NCBI GenBank assembly: GCA_012838915.1
Contig: DUOI01000029.1
Coordinates: 1 to 32,533, forward strand
Length of the DNA stretch: 32,533 bases
Reading direction: 5' to 3'
Origin: Clostridiales bacterium
Lineage (GTDB): Bacteria > Bacillota > Clostridia > Caldicoprobacterales > DTU083
The first letter of the stretch is position 1. Each line of letters opens with the position of its first letter. The notes below the pieces were generated by a model. The model searched no databases. It saw nothing but the letters and a program-made list of their open reading frames with translations, and had not been told where the DNA came from. This document shows positions 23,270 to 31,080 of this stretch, one piece after another. The translations under genes and the position numbers were made by a program.

Positions 23270-23390
23270 TTATCTTCCTGCCTTCCTTATTTATGATAAT
23301 TATATTATATGATAAGCCAGACTGTTTTTAACCTTTTTTCTTTATTGCTTGTAAATAATTAGGTTAATTAACAAGTTGTGAGTATATAAC

Positions 23391-23417
23391 AGGTCCCGCC
23401 ATCTCTATGCGGGACTT
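23391..23417 (-). terminator. Hairpin downstream of the HEPN toxin gene
   Basis: GTCCCGC (23393-23399) and GCGGGAC (23409-23415) form a GC-rich 7-bp stem, extended by A-T and G-T pairs, about 10 bases after the HEPN gene stop. The following minus-strand sequence has only scattered Ts. It probably terminates or protects the toxin-antitoxin transcript before lemA. Confidence 0.55.
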
Positions 23418-23426
23418 GTCTTAATT

Positions 23427-23765
23427 CTATCTGTCCATGATAATTCTATTTAGTTCAACCTTTAAATATGGTATTTCATTTTCGATTGTAGCCCATACGT
23501 CTCCCATTTTTAACGTCTGATACTTATGGACTGTAATATTTCTCATTCCAGCAATAGCCTTCCAAGGAATATAATTAAAATTTTTTATAAATTCATCAGT
23601 AAGATTTTTTACCAGTTCACCAATATTTATAAGAGTCATACAGCATGCTCGCTTTGTTTTCTCGTCATCCAAAAAGCTCTCTAAATTGAATCCTTTAATA
23701 AGATCTTCGATAACATATATTTCAGATAGCACCTTTTTAATAATTTGTTGATCTCTATTGTTCAT
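23427..23765 (-). CDS. HepT-like HEPN-domain ribonuclease toxin (DUF86)
   Basis: A 112-residue all-helical HEPN protein. The catalytic RX4HXY motif is intact: Arg75, His80 and Tyr82 in RNITVHKY, so RNase activity is plausible. In characterised HepT/MntA systems the cognate nucleotidyltransferase inactivates the toxin by adding AMP to the motif tyrosine. The start is ATG 23765, which overlaps the antitoxin gene by 11 bp; upstream ribosome-site sequence is weak, as expected for a toxin translated by coupling. It lies in the antitoxin-first order of this TA type. Confidence 0.88.
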   Translation of the reverse strand: MNNRDQQIIKKVLSEIYVIEDLIKGFNLESFLDDEKTKRACCMTLINIGELVKNLTDEFIKNFNYIPWKAIAGMRNITVHKYQTLKMGDVWATIENEIPYLKVELNRIIMDR

Positions 23766-24039
23766 AGATATCAATTACCTTATCTATAGTTATTAACGAA
23801 TCTTCTTCTATCGGAGCATGAATTAAGTCCACTCTTTTCTGTAATCTGTCCTCAATCTCGCTTTTTATATTGTATAGAGTAAATAGAGATATATTAGGAG
23901 AAAAAAATTCCACAAGCAAGTCTATATCACTATCATTATTTGCTGTATTGTTTGCATATGACCCGATTAGAGAAATCTTTTTGATGGGGTATTTAATTAC
24001 TATATCTTTTATCGACTCCTTAATCTCCTTTATAATCAT
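23755..24039 (-). CDS. MntA-like minimal nucleotidyltransferase antitoxin
   Basis: A 94-residue MNT-family protein. The nucleotidyltransferase signature is visible as Gly26-Ser27 (IGSYAN) followed by Asp38 and Asp40 (SDIDLLVEF). In HepT/MntA modules this enzyme adds AMP to the HEPN toxin and thereby neutralises it. It is the first gene of the pair and overlaps the toxin gene by 11 bp. Its promoter is at 24081-24109. The pair sits between housekeeping genes (comF and lemA), a typical place for a horizontally acquired module, though no mobile element is visible. Confidence 0.88.
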   Translation of the reverse strand: MIIKEIKESIKDIVIKYPIKKISLIGSYANNTANNDSDIDLLVEFFSPNISLFTLYNIKSEIEDRLQKRVDLIHAPIEEDSLITIDKVIDIYEQ

Positions 24040-24080
24040 TACCCTACCGACACCTCCAAAATCTCTATTTCTCTATATAC

Positions 24081-24109
24081 ATTATACCACAAACTACCAG
24101 CATCTATAA
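24081..24109 (-). promoter_or_regulatory. Promoter of the MntA/HepT module
   Basis: On the minus strand TATAAT at 24081-24086 is preceded by TG one base upstream (extended -10) and by TTATAG at 24104-24109 with a 17-bp spacer. It lies about 40 bp before the antitoxin start. Confidence 0.55.
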
Positions 24110-24146
24110 ATCGCAGATTTTGTTTAGTAATGGTCAAATCATTTCC

Positions 24147-24872
24147 TTACAATACTAAAGCTGTTGTAAGAACATAAACCTTATTTGCACCGGCCCGGTG
24201 CAGTACTTTGCTGCAGCTGTCGGCTGTCGCCCCCGTTGTATGTACATCATCTACCAGTAGTATATTCCTGTTTTTTAGCTTTATCTCATCTGATTTGGCA
24301 ATTGTAAAGGCATTCTTTAAATTAACAGCCCGACTGTATCGATTGAATCCGGTTTGTGTTTTTGTATCCACACTTCGAATCAGTATTTCCTGTTCACAGG
24401 GTATCCCGTTTCGCCGGGACAAATACTCTCCCAACAGGGCAGATTGGTTGAATCCCCTGCTTTTCAGCCTGTTCTTGTGTAAAGGCACCGGAATAATCAT
24501 ATCAACCTGCCATGTGGATTGCTTCAGCAATTCCGACATAAAGTATCCCAGTGTACGGCTGAGGCTGTATTCTCCGCCGTATTTATACCGATGAATCAGC
24601 TCCCTGATGGTAATGGAATACTCAAATACAGCAAGAGCCTGATCATAATCATGGCCGTGCAGCCTGCATTCCTTGCACATCAGGTTTTCAGCCTCAGTAG
24701 GTTTACTGCAGACAGTACACCGCGGAGGGTAAATAAAGGGCAGGGTATCGGTGCAATGATTGCATATGCCATGGGCTGCCCCCTTCTCCAGGGGTTTATC
24801 GCATAATATGCAATTTATGCGGGGATATAAAATATCCAGCACCGCATCCAATAGTAAACGGGCCTTAATCAT
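24147..24872 (-). CDS. comF: ComF family phosphoribosyltransferase-like protein
   Basis: A 241-residue protein of normal ComF length. The N-terminus has a double zinc-ribbon with CxxC pairs at 21/24, 37/40, 52/55 and 66/69, and the C-terminal half is a PRTase fold with the PRPP-binding loop ILLVDDVHTTGAT. It is associated with DNA uptake in competent bacteria. Its ATG overlaps the recD2 stop (ATGA), so the two are co-translated, which suggests a shared role in DNA processing. No other competence genes are in the window. Confidence 0.93.
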   Translation of the reverse strand: MIKARLLLDAVLDILYPRINCILCDKPLEKGAAHGICNHCTDTLPFIYPPRCTVCSKPTEAENLMCKECRLHGHDYDQALAVFEYSITIRELIHRYKYGGEYSLSRTLGYFMSELLKQSTWQVDMIIPVPLHKNRLKSRGFNQSALLGEYLSRRNGIPCEQEILIRSVDTKTQTGFNRYSRAVNLKNAFTIAKSDEIKLKNRNILLVDDVHTTGATADSCSKVLHRAGANKVYVLTTALVL

Positions 24873-27097
24873 AACAACGCCATCCCAAATGCTTGTTTCA
24901 ACCGGTAATCCAAACCGGAATAACGCCTTGCAATACGGTTGTTACGCACCATGAGCCGGATAGTCTTTTCCCTGCCTACCAATACCACCAACTTCTTGGC
25001 TCTGGTCACACCGGTGTACAGAAGGTTTCGGGTCATCAGCATGGGCGGGCCTGAAACAAGGGGAATTATTACAACGGGAAACTCACATCCCTGGCTCTTA
25101 TGTATGGAGATGGCATATGACAATTCCAGTTCATCCAGCTGGGAAAAATCATAAACCACCGTCTTATCGTCATCAAAAAGAACGGTTAAGGTTTGTTCTT
25201 CCGTATCAATATCCTGTATGAACCCTAAATCCCCGTTGAATACCCCTTCCCCTTCATAGGTTTCTCCGTTTTGGCCATGCCTGGTCCACTGCAACCTGTA
25301 ATTGTTCTTAATCTGCATGACCTTGTCGCCTTGTCTGAATACAACCTGGCCGTATGCCTTTTCCTTTTTGTTATATGCAGGCGGGTTAAGAGCCTTCTGG
25401 AGTTCCGTGTTCAGATTATTTACACCGATCGTTCCCTTTCGCATGGGTGCAAGTATTTGAATGTCCTGCAAAGAATGATAGTCTCCAAACCCGGGCAGCC
25501 TTCTGACAACCAAATCAATAAGGGTTTTCAATACGTCATCAAGGCTTTCCCGTTTATCAAAAAAGAAATCCTTGTCGGTTACATTCAGAAAGGGATTTTC
25601 ACCGCGGTTGATCCGGTGGGCATTTACAATTATCATGCTTTCCTGAGCCTGCCTGAAAATTTCAGTTAATTGAATAACAGGAATGACTTCGCTTTGGATC
25701 ATATCTCTTAAAACATTTCCCGGCCCGACAGCCGGAAGCTGATCAACATCGCCCACCATAATAAGCCGGGTACCCTGGGCTATTGCTTTTAACATATGGA
25801 ATATCAACAAAATATCCACCATGGACATTTCATCTATAATCACCGCATCAGCCTTGACAGGGTTGTCTTCATTGCGTTGAAAAGCATATTCATGCTCATC
25901 CCCAAACCCATATTCCAGCAGACGATGAATGGTTCTGGCTTCCCGTCCGGTTGTTTCGGCCAACCGTTTCGCTGCACGTCCGGTAGGTGCAGCCAGTTCC
26001 ACTTTCAAACCCTTTTGCTCCATCAGGTCGATTATGCAATTGATGGCAGTGGTTTTACCTGTGCCCGGGCCTCCGGTAATGATAAGCACTCCATGCTGCA
26101 TGGCAGAGCATACCGCTTCCCGCTGCTGTTCTGCCAGGCAAATATGATTTTTTTCTTCAAAGCGCTTAATGTTTTCTTCAATGTTATTGTATTGCTTTAT
26201 TGTATTGCCGACAGCCAAATCACGAAGCATCCTTGAAGCCCCGGCTTCCGCCTGATAGAGGCCTGCCCGGTAGACCGCCGTATATTCTTCTGTTAGTTCC
26301 ATTACAATGGAATGGGTCAATGCCAGATTGGTCAGAGAATTTTCAATAATTAAATTGTCTATTGCTAATAGTTTGCTTGCTTTCTCAAGTAAAACCTCTT
26401 TGGGCAAAAAGGTGTGTCCCTCTGCGGCTGCTTCGGAAAGTATATATCTTATACCGGCAGCTGCCCGGTATGGAGAATCCATATCCACCCCAAGGCTTCC
26501 GGCAATTCGATCTGCTGTTTTGAATCCAATCCCTGTTATATCCTCCGCCAGCCTATATGGATTTTCGCGAACCACATTAACGGTGTTTCCGCCATACATC
26601 TTGTAGATTTTTAGTGCATAAGCGGTTGTAATGCCGTAGGATTGCAGGAAAATCATGACTTCACGAATTTCCTTCTGCTCGGAAAAAGAAGAGGCAATCA
26701 TTTCCGCACGCCTTTGACCTATGCCGTCTACTTCAGTCAGCCTCTGCGGATTAAACTGAATTATATCCAATACATCCAGGCCGAAAAGCTGGACCAGTTT
26801 CCTGGCTGTAGCTTCCCCCACACCTTTAATCAAGCCGGATGCCAAATAGTTTGTCAATCCTTCAATGGTGGACGGCGCAGCACTGCTGTAGTTCAACATT
26901 TTCAATTGCCGGCCGTAATCCGGATGAGTGGTCCATTCCCCTTCCAGGCGGATTCGTTCCCCCTGGCTTATAAATGGAAAGCCGCCCACTGCGGTGACGA
27001 GATGATTGGTTCCCTCTTCCCGCACTTCTATTACGGAAAACCCGTTGTCTTCATTGCGAAAGATGATATCCTCCACGATTCCAATAACCTCTGCCAT
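24869..27097 (-). CDS. recD2: RecD-like superfamily 1B DNA helicase (RecD2)
   Basis: A full-length 742-residue 5'-3' DNA helicase of the RecBC-independent RecD2 type. It has an N-terminal OB-like region (about 1-75), helix-hairpin-helix repeats (for example LIKGVGEATARKL and LTEVDGIGQRRAEMI), Walker A GGPGTGKTT at 342-350, Walker B IDEMS at 421-425, and the C-terminal motif VI region (AISIHKSQGCEFPVVIIP then LLYTGVTRAKKLVVLVG). The start is set at ATG 27097, matching the usual MAEVxGxVE start; a TTG 9 codons earlier is less likely. It unwinds DNA in repair and replication stress and is co-translated with comF. Confidence 0.95.
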   Translation of the reverse strand: MAEVIGIVEDIIFRNEDNGFSVIEVREEGTNHLVTAVGGFPFISQGERIRLEGEWTTHPDYGRQLKMLNYSSAAPSTIEGLTNYLASGLIKGVGEATARKLVQLFGLDVLDIIQFNPQRLTEVDGIGQRRAEMIASSFSEQKEIREVMIFLQSYGITTAYALKIYKMYGGNTVNVVRENPYRLAEDITGIGFKTADRIAGSLGVDMDSPYRAAAGIRYILSEAAAEGHTFLPKEVLLEKASKLLAIDNLIIENSLTNLALTHSIVMELTEEYTAVYRAGLYQAEAGASRMLRDLAVGNTIKQYNNIEENIKRFEEKNHICLAEQQREAVCSAMQHGVLIITGGPGTGKTTAINCIIDLMEQKGLKVELAAPTGRAAKRLAETTGREARTIHRLLEYGFGDEHEYAFQRNEDNPVKADAVIIDEMSMVDILLIFHMLKAIAQGTRLIMVGDVDQLPAVGPGNVLRDMIQSEVIPVIQLTEIFRQAQESMIIVNAHRINRGENPFLNVTDKDFFFDKRESLDDVLKTLIDLVVRRLPGFGDYHSLQDIQILAPMRKGTIGVNNLNTELQKALNPPAYNKKEKAYGQVVFRQGDKVMQIKNNYRLQWTRHGQNGETYEGEGVFNGDLGFIQDIDTEEQTLTVLFDDDKTVVYDFSQLDELELSYAISIHKSQGCEFPVVIIPLVSGPPMLMTRNLLYTGVTRAKKLVVLVGREKTIRLMVRNNRIARRYSGLDYRLKQAFGMALL

Positions 27098-27225
27098 ACT
27101 ACACTCACTTCCCCTATCCTGCAATCCGGCAGACTAAAATAAAACAATCTTCCAATATGTATCGTATCGGATATACCTGGAATTTACAAGGAAATTGTTT
27201 ATAATGCTGACTTCTCTGCAGCCCT

Positions 27226-28242
27226 TTAGATGGCGCGGCCTACCGCCTGTGCAATGGGCTTAAGAACATTCATCAGCTCGTCAAATACTTCGGGCTTCAG
27301 GGATTGAGGCCCATCGCTGGCCGCATGTTGGGGATCGGGATGAACTTCAATAATCAGGCCGTCTGCTCCTGCGGCAATAAAGGCCCTGGCTACAGCATTA
27401 ACATATTTCCAATTGCCGGTGCCATGGCTGGGATCTGCAATGATGGGCAGATGGGATAATTCCTTGACCACCGGCACAGCATTGATGTCCATGGTATTGC
27501 GAGTAGCGCTTTCAAAGGTTCGGATGCCGCGTTCACATAAGATTACCCTGGTATCCCCCTCCGACATCACATATTCAGCAGCCATCAGCCACTCTTCTAT
27601 AGTGGAAGACAGGCCTCTCTTCAGCAACACCGGCTTTTTTGTTTTTCCGCATTCACTGAGCAGACGAAAATTCTGCATATTTCGGGCACCAATCTGAAGG
27701 ATATCGGAATACCGGCTGACCAGCTCCACATCCCGGGTATCCACTACTTCAGTAATCACCGGCATGCCCAAATCCTGTTTCACCCTGCAGAGAAGTTTCA
27801 AGCCCTCCTCTTCCAGGCCCTGAAAGGAATAAGGGGAAGTGCGGGGTTTAAATGCACCACCTCTTAAAATCTTCGCTCCTGATTTTTTTATAGCCTGGGC
27901 TACACTATAAATTTGTTCTTCACCCTCAACTGCACAAGGCCCGGCTATGATAACCAGTTCCTTCCCGCCGATTTGAACACCGCCCCCTACGTCCACCACG
28001 GTAGGATCTTTTTTTAGTTCCTTTCCCACCAGTTTATACGGTTTCAAAATGGGAACAATCGCCTCAACACCCGGCATATGGGACAAACTGGACGGATCTG
28101 CCAGGCTTTTTTCCCCGACAGCACCTATAACGGTTTTTCTCTCCCCATAAATGGGATGGGTTTGAAAGCCCAGTTCCGTCAGCCTTTTTTCCACATTTTG
28201 AATTTCCTGCTTAGTGGCATATGGCCTCATTACAACAATCAT
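27226..28242 (-). CDS. aroF: 3-deoxy-7-phosphoheptulonate (DAHP) synthase, type I-beta
   Basis: A 338-residue enzyme catalysing the first step of the shikimate pathway (phosphoenolpyruvate plus erythrose 4-phosphate). An N-terminal ferredoxin-like regulatory domain (about 1-66; IVVMRPYATKQEI) precedes the KDO8PS-like barrel with metal-site Cys103 (IAGPCAVE), KPRTSPYSFQG (132-142), QIGARNMQNF and IADPSHGTG. The length equals that of the Thermotoga-type enzyme, where the N-terminal domain mediates feedback inhibition by aromatic amino acids. The start is ATG 28242 with AAGGAAGGTG upstream. It has its own promoter and a leader of about 190 nt. Confidence 0.94.
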   Translation of the reverse strand: MIVVMRPYATKQEIQNVEKRLTELGFQTHPIYGERKTVIGAVGEKSLADPSSLSHMPGVEAIVPILKPYKLVGKELKKDPTVVDVGGGVQIGGKELVIIAGPCAVEGEEQIYSVAQAIKKSGAKILRGGAFKPRTSPYSFQGLEEEGLKLLCRVKQDLGMPVITEVVDTRDVELVSRYSDILQIGARNMQNFRLLSECGKTKKPVLLKRGLSSTIEEWLMAAEYVMSEGDTRVILCERGIRTFESATRNTMDINAVPVVKELSHLPIIADPSHGTGNWKYVNAVARAFIAAGADGLIIEVHPDPQHAASDGPQSLKPEVFDELMNVLKPIAQAVGRAI

Positions 28243-28474
28243 AAGTGCACCTTCCTTCAAGTACCGTGATACCAATACCCATAGTATGAACCATGCTTGT
28301 ACCAAACATCAAGAATATCAGAATTCTCTCAAGGATAAAATTTTTATCCGCCCGAAAACCGGATGCCCTTGTGTCTGAAACAAAAAACTTCCCATCCATG
28401 TAGGACGAGAAGCATGCCTGTGCTGAATAATTGATAAGATTATACAGTATGCTTTTGCAAAGAGTCAATACAAA
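28243..28474 (-). promoter_or_regulatory. Promoter and long leader of the DAHP synthase gene
   Basis: TTGACT (28463-28468) and TATAAT (28439-28444), 18 bp apart, form a good minus-strand promoter. The leader of about 190 nt includes an exact palindrome GGATAAAA-T-TTTTATCC (28333-28349). No T-box specifier or terminator was recognised. A frame with an ATG near 28395 crosses the leader but has no ribosome site and lacks runs of aromatic codons, so a leader-peptide attenuator is not supported. Confidence 0.55.
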
Positions 28475-28831
28475 TTATATCAAGGTCTTCAGATAGCCGG
28501 TCAGATCATCAGGCTTTACCAGCTTTACAATGGAATAATTCACTGACAGATTCCGCATTATTCTGGCTGTTTCATCTGTTGAGCCCAAATCCAGCAAGAC
28601 AACCTGCAATAGCTTTTCTTCGGTGGAATCCAGCCCGGCCTTGAGAATAAAGCCGCGAACCAGCCCTTCTATGGCGTCTTCCTGGTTTCTGGCAGAAATA
28701 ATCAGGGTATAGGCTCTATTCTTTTTCTTCCTGTATAAATCCCAAGTGGCATAAACCCGCAGCACAAAATAGAACAGACCAAAGATGGCAAATGCCCATA
28801 ACATAATAGCTATGTAGGTATCTATATACAT
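28475..28831 (-). CDS. Small membrane protein with glycosyltransferase-like fragment
   Basis: A 118-residue protein with one N-terminal TM helix (about 5-27), a basic Lys-rich turn, and then a soluble part (about 38-100). The latter resembles the start of a GT-A family 2 glycosyltransferase: an ISARNQEDAIEGLV strand-helix like the usual SxxNE, and LLDLGSTDETARIM like the usual DDGSTD. The rest of a glycosyltransferase, including catalytic parts, is missing, so it is not an active enzyme. ATG 28831 has AGGAGGA upstream, arguing for real translation. It follows metK by about 165 bp. I do not know a function. Confidence 0.7.
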   Translation of the reverse strand: MYIDTYIAIMLWAFAIFGLFYFVLRVYATWDLYRKKKNRAYTLIISARNQEDAIEGLVRGFILKAGLDSTEEKLLQVVLLDLGSTDETARIMRNLSVNYSIVKLVKPDDLTGYLKTLI

Positions 28832-28996
28832 AAAAAGTCCTCCTGTCCATATACCATTTTGAAAAGCATTTGCAGTCAGCCGCGTCCGGGAGCCTATTAA
28901 CCGTAACCATAACGCTATGGCAAACGCCATTAACAGCAGACAGCAATTTGCTTATGGTATATGTTATGCACACAGGAGGATATAAGTGCCGGCCTG

Positions 28997-30193
28997 TTAG
29001 TTTCCAAATGCCAGCCGACGAAGAATCTCAGCCTTATCAGTTCTTTCCCAGGAAAGATCCAGATCACTGCGTCCAAAATGGCCGTAAGCTGCTACCTGCC
29101 TGTAGATTGGCTTAAGCAAATCCAGTTTTTTGATAATGGCAGCAGGGCGTAGGTCGAAATTACTCTTTATCAGTTCAATGATTTTATCCTCGGCAATATA
29201 ATTGGTACCAAAAGTATCAATCATTATGGAGACAGGATTGGCAACCCCGATTGCATAAGCCAATTCAATTTCACATTTTTCAGCCAGCCCGGCTGCTACA
29301 ATATTTTTTGCTACATAGCGGGCTGCGTAGGCAGCAGATCTGTCAACCTTTGTCGGATCCTTTCCGGAGAAGGCACCTCCGCCGTGCCGGGAGTAACCTC
29401 CGTAGGTGTCTACAATGATTTTCCTGCCGGTTAAACCGGAGTCCCCCTGAGGCCCTCCAATTACAAAACGGCCGGTGGGATTGATCAGGTAGACTGTATC
29501 TCCATCAAGCAATTCTTCCGGAACAACTTTTTTGATAACATGCTCAAGCATGTCCTTTTCGATGGTTTCCCGTTCAACCTCCTGGCTGTGCTGGGTGGAA
29601 AGAACAATGGTGTCTACCCTGATAGGTACATTATTATCATATTCAACGGTAACCTGTGCCTTACCATCAGGCCTTAGGTAACCCAACAGACCCTGTTTCC
29701 GCACTGACGCCAGTTGCCTTACCAGTTTATGAGCCAGTGAAATAGGCATAGGCATGAGTTCCGGAGTCTCCTTGCAGGCATAACCGAATATAATTCCCTG
29801 ATCTCCTGCACCGGTACTGTAATCATCGCTGCTGTCGCCGGCCAGCCCCATTCTATGCTCAAGTGCCTTGTCCACACCGATGGCAATATCAGGAGACTGT
29901 TCATCGATGGCCGTCAATACAGCACAAGTATCGGCATCGAACCCGTATTTTGCCCTGGTGTAGCCGATTTCTTCCACAGTCTGACGAACAATTTTAGGAA
30001 TATCAACATAGCAATTGGTGGTAATCTCCCCCATAACCAGTACCATCCCGGTGGTTACTGCAGTTTCACAGGCGACCCGGCCGTTGGGATCCTGCTCCAG
30101 TATGGCATCCAGTATTGCATCGGAAATCTGATCGCAGATTTTATCCGGATGTCCTTCTGTAACAGATTCCGAAGTAAAATATTTCTTACTCAT
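28997..30193 (-). CDS. metK: S-adenosylmethionine synthetase
   Basis: A 398-residue cytoplasmic enzyme that makes S-adenosylmethionine from ATP and methionine. All hallmark motifs are seen: [19 protein letters not shown] near the N-terminus, [12 protein letters not shown], the P-loop-like [19 protein letters not shown], and [12 protein letters not shown]. Length is normal. The start is ATG 30193 with GCAGGAGG upstream; an extended frame of 11 residues has no support. Expression is controlled by the upstream SAM-I riboswitch and terminator, giving feedback by its product. Confidence 0.97.
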   Translation of the reverse strand: MSKKYFTSESVTEGHPDKICDQISDAILDAILEQDPNGRVACETAVTTGMVLVMGEITTNCYVDIPKIVRQTVEEIGYTRAKYGFDADTCAVLTAIDEQSPDIAIGVDKALEHRMGLAGDSSDDYSTGAGDQGIIFGYACKETPELMPMPISLAHKLVRQLASVRKQGLLGYLRPDGKAQVTVEYDNNVPIRVDTIVLSTQHSQEVERETIEKDMLEHVIKKVVPEELLDGDTVYLINPTGRFVIGGPQGDSGLTGRKIIVDTYGGYSRHGGGAFSGKDPTKVDRSAAYAARYVAKNIVAAGLAEKCEIELAYAIGVANPVSIMIDTFGTNYIAEDKIIELIKSNFDLRPAAIIKKLDLLKPIYRQVAAYGHFGRSDLDLSWERTDKAEILRRLAFGN

Positions 30194-30383
30194 ATATTTC
30201 CCTCCTGCAATTAATAGTGCATGCAACTATAAAAGATTAAAGCACTCATATTGTACATGTAACATGACCCCCGCAGTTCAGTATCAATTCTTATTGTGTG
30301 TTCAGCGGATTCTTATTATATGCAATAACAGCGGTTAAAGCTGATTGATTTTTATTATTACAACCAGGTCCGCAGTATTACAT

Positions 30384-30408
30384 AAAAAAAGCCATCTGAA
30401 AGATGGTT
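30384..30408 (-). terminator. Riboswitch expression-platform terminator of metK
   Basis: CCATCT and AGATGG (30392-30397 and 30401-30406) form a short stem with a 3-nt loop followed on the minus strand by seven Ts (30384-30390). The upstream AAAGATG near 30423-30430 can pair with the 5' arm of the stem and form an antiterminator, the normal S-box arrangement. Confidence 0.85.
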
Positions 30409-30420
30409 CTTTATAAAGCA

Positions 30421-30537
30421 CCTCATCTTTCAAGATATTAAATATCTTGTGGGAATTAGCACCGGTTCCTGCATGTCTTGCATGCAAGCGGTTGCCGGGT
30501 TTCACAGGGCCCAATCCCTCCACCTCTCTTGATAAGG
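30421..30537 (-). ncRNA. SAM-I (S-box) riboswitch aptamer upstream of metK
   Basis: The minus strand reads as a classic S-box. The P1 stem is formed by CCTTATC (30531-30537) and GATGAGG (30421-30427). Next come AAGAGAGGTGGAGGGA, the GAAACCCGGCAACC core, a variable P3/P4 part and GGTGCTAATTCC. High S-adenosylmethionine stabilises P1, releases the terminator and switches metK off. It lies about 230 nt before the metK start. Confidence 0.95.
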
Positions 30538-30561
30538 TTACGATATTCAGTTAGCGTATTT

Positions 30562-30589
30562 ATTATATCATATGCAAAAACTATGTCAA
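30562..30589 (-). promoter_or_regulatory. metK promoter
   Basis: A perfect TTGACA at 30584-30589 and a perfect TATAAT at 30562-30567 are separated by 16 bp on the minus strand, about 25 bp before the riboswitch P1 stem. Confidence 0.85.
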
Positions 30590-30710
30590 ACGCTTCAAAG
30601 GATTGTCGACTGTGCGCTTCTCTCAAGTGCTTGTATGCATCAGGTTCATCCCACAAGTTCAAAGTGCGCCTTGCCCAGGCAGGCTGATGCCTGGCAACCG
30701 ATCACCACAC
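30590..30710. other. Unassigned region with a strong hairpin between tRNA-Tyr and metK
   Basis: About 120 bp between the tRNA terminator and the metK promoter. It contains a strong imperfect hairpin (TTGCCCAGGCA at 30671-30681 with TGCCTGGCAA at 30688-30697) and a smaller CTTGT/ACAAG stem. A minus-strand frame begins about 30700 and runs through the metK promoter, but no ribosome site supports it. I could not match the region to tRNA, T-box, SRP, 6S or a known riboswitch. Confidence 0.35.
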
Positions 30711-30743
30711 TTAAAAATTAGGCACCCGCAATCAGCAGGTGCC
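30711..30743 (-). terminator. Intrinsic terminator of tRNA-Tyr
   Basis: GGCACCTGC and GCGGGTGCC (minus strand, 30721-30743) form a 9-bp stem with one G-T pair and a 5-nt loop, followed by TAATTTTTAA. It begins 2 bases past the tRNA 3' end. Confidence 0.85.
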
Positions 30744-30745
30744 TT

Positions 30746-30830
30746 TGGTGGGGGAGGACGGATTCGAACCATCGAAAGCTGAGCTAACAGATTTACAGTC
30801 TGCCCCCTTTGACCACTTGGGTACTCCCCC
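30746..30830 (-). tRNA. tRNA-Tyr (anticodon GTA)
   Basis: An 85-nt class II tRNA on the minus strand. The acceptor stem is GGGGGAG paired with CTCCCCC, the discriminator is A, and the 3' CCA is encoded (30746-30748). The anticodon arm CAGACTGTAAATCTG reads GTA for tyrosine. A long variable arm precedes the T arm GGTTCGAATCC. It has its own promoter and terminator. Confidence 0.97.
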
Positions 30831-30855
30831 ATATAACTTCACGTGACAATAAATA

Positions 30856-30884
30856 ATTATAGGACAAACCCCATACAAAGTCAA
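30856..30884 (-). promoter_or_regulatory. tRNA-Tyr promoter
   Basis: TTGACT (30879-30884) and a perfect TATAAT (30856-30861) with an optimal 17-bp spacer on the minus strand, 25 bp before the tRNA. It is back to back with the murC promoter. Confidence 0.88.
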
Positions 30885-30914
30885 CCGGAAAAAATAAACT
30901 TTTTCTTATTTGAG

Positions 30915-30944
30915 TTGATAATAAAAGTTGTCCTTGGATATAAT
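30915..30944 (+). promoter_or_regulatory. murC promoter
   Basis: On the plus strand TTGATA (30915-30920) and TATAAT (30939-30944) are separated by 18 bp. The leader to murC is about 130 nt, with no recognisable riboswitch. The promoter diverges from that of tRNA-Tyr 31 bp away. Confidence 0.7.
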
Positions 30945-31080
30945 TTAAATTACAGATACTAGGCAGTTTATCTGCAAATACTAAACCTGGCAATGAATAC
31001 CATGGAATGATATGCAGACTTGTTTGAAGGGATTTTTGATTGTTTACAGGAAATCGGTGCAAGGAGTGAAGGAATAGGCC

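Noticed and set aside
28211-28468. Leader peptide gene before the DAHP synthase gene
   Set aside because: No ribosome site, no run of Phe, Tyr or Trp codons, and it overlaps the start of the real gene out of frame.
30456-30662. 68-codon minus-strand gene over the metK promoter and S-box
   Set aside because: It spans a perfect promoter and the riboswitch aptamer and has no ribosome site. Its upstream part is kept only as an oddity in the findings.
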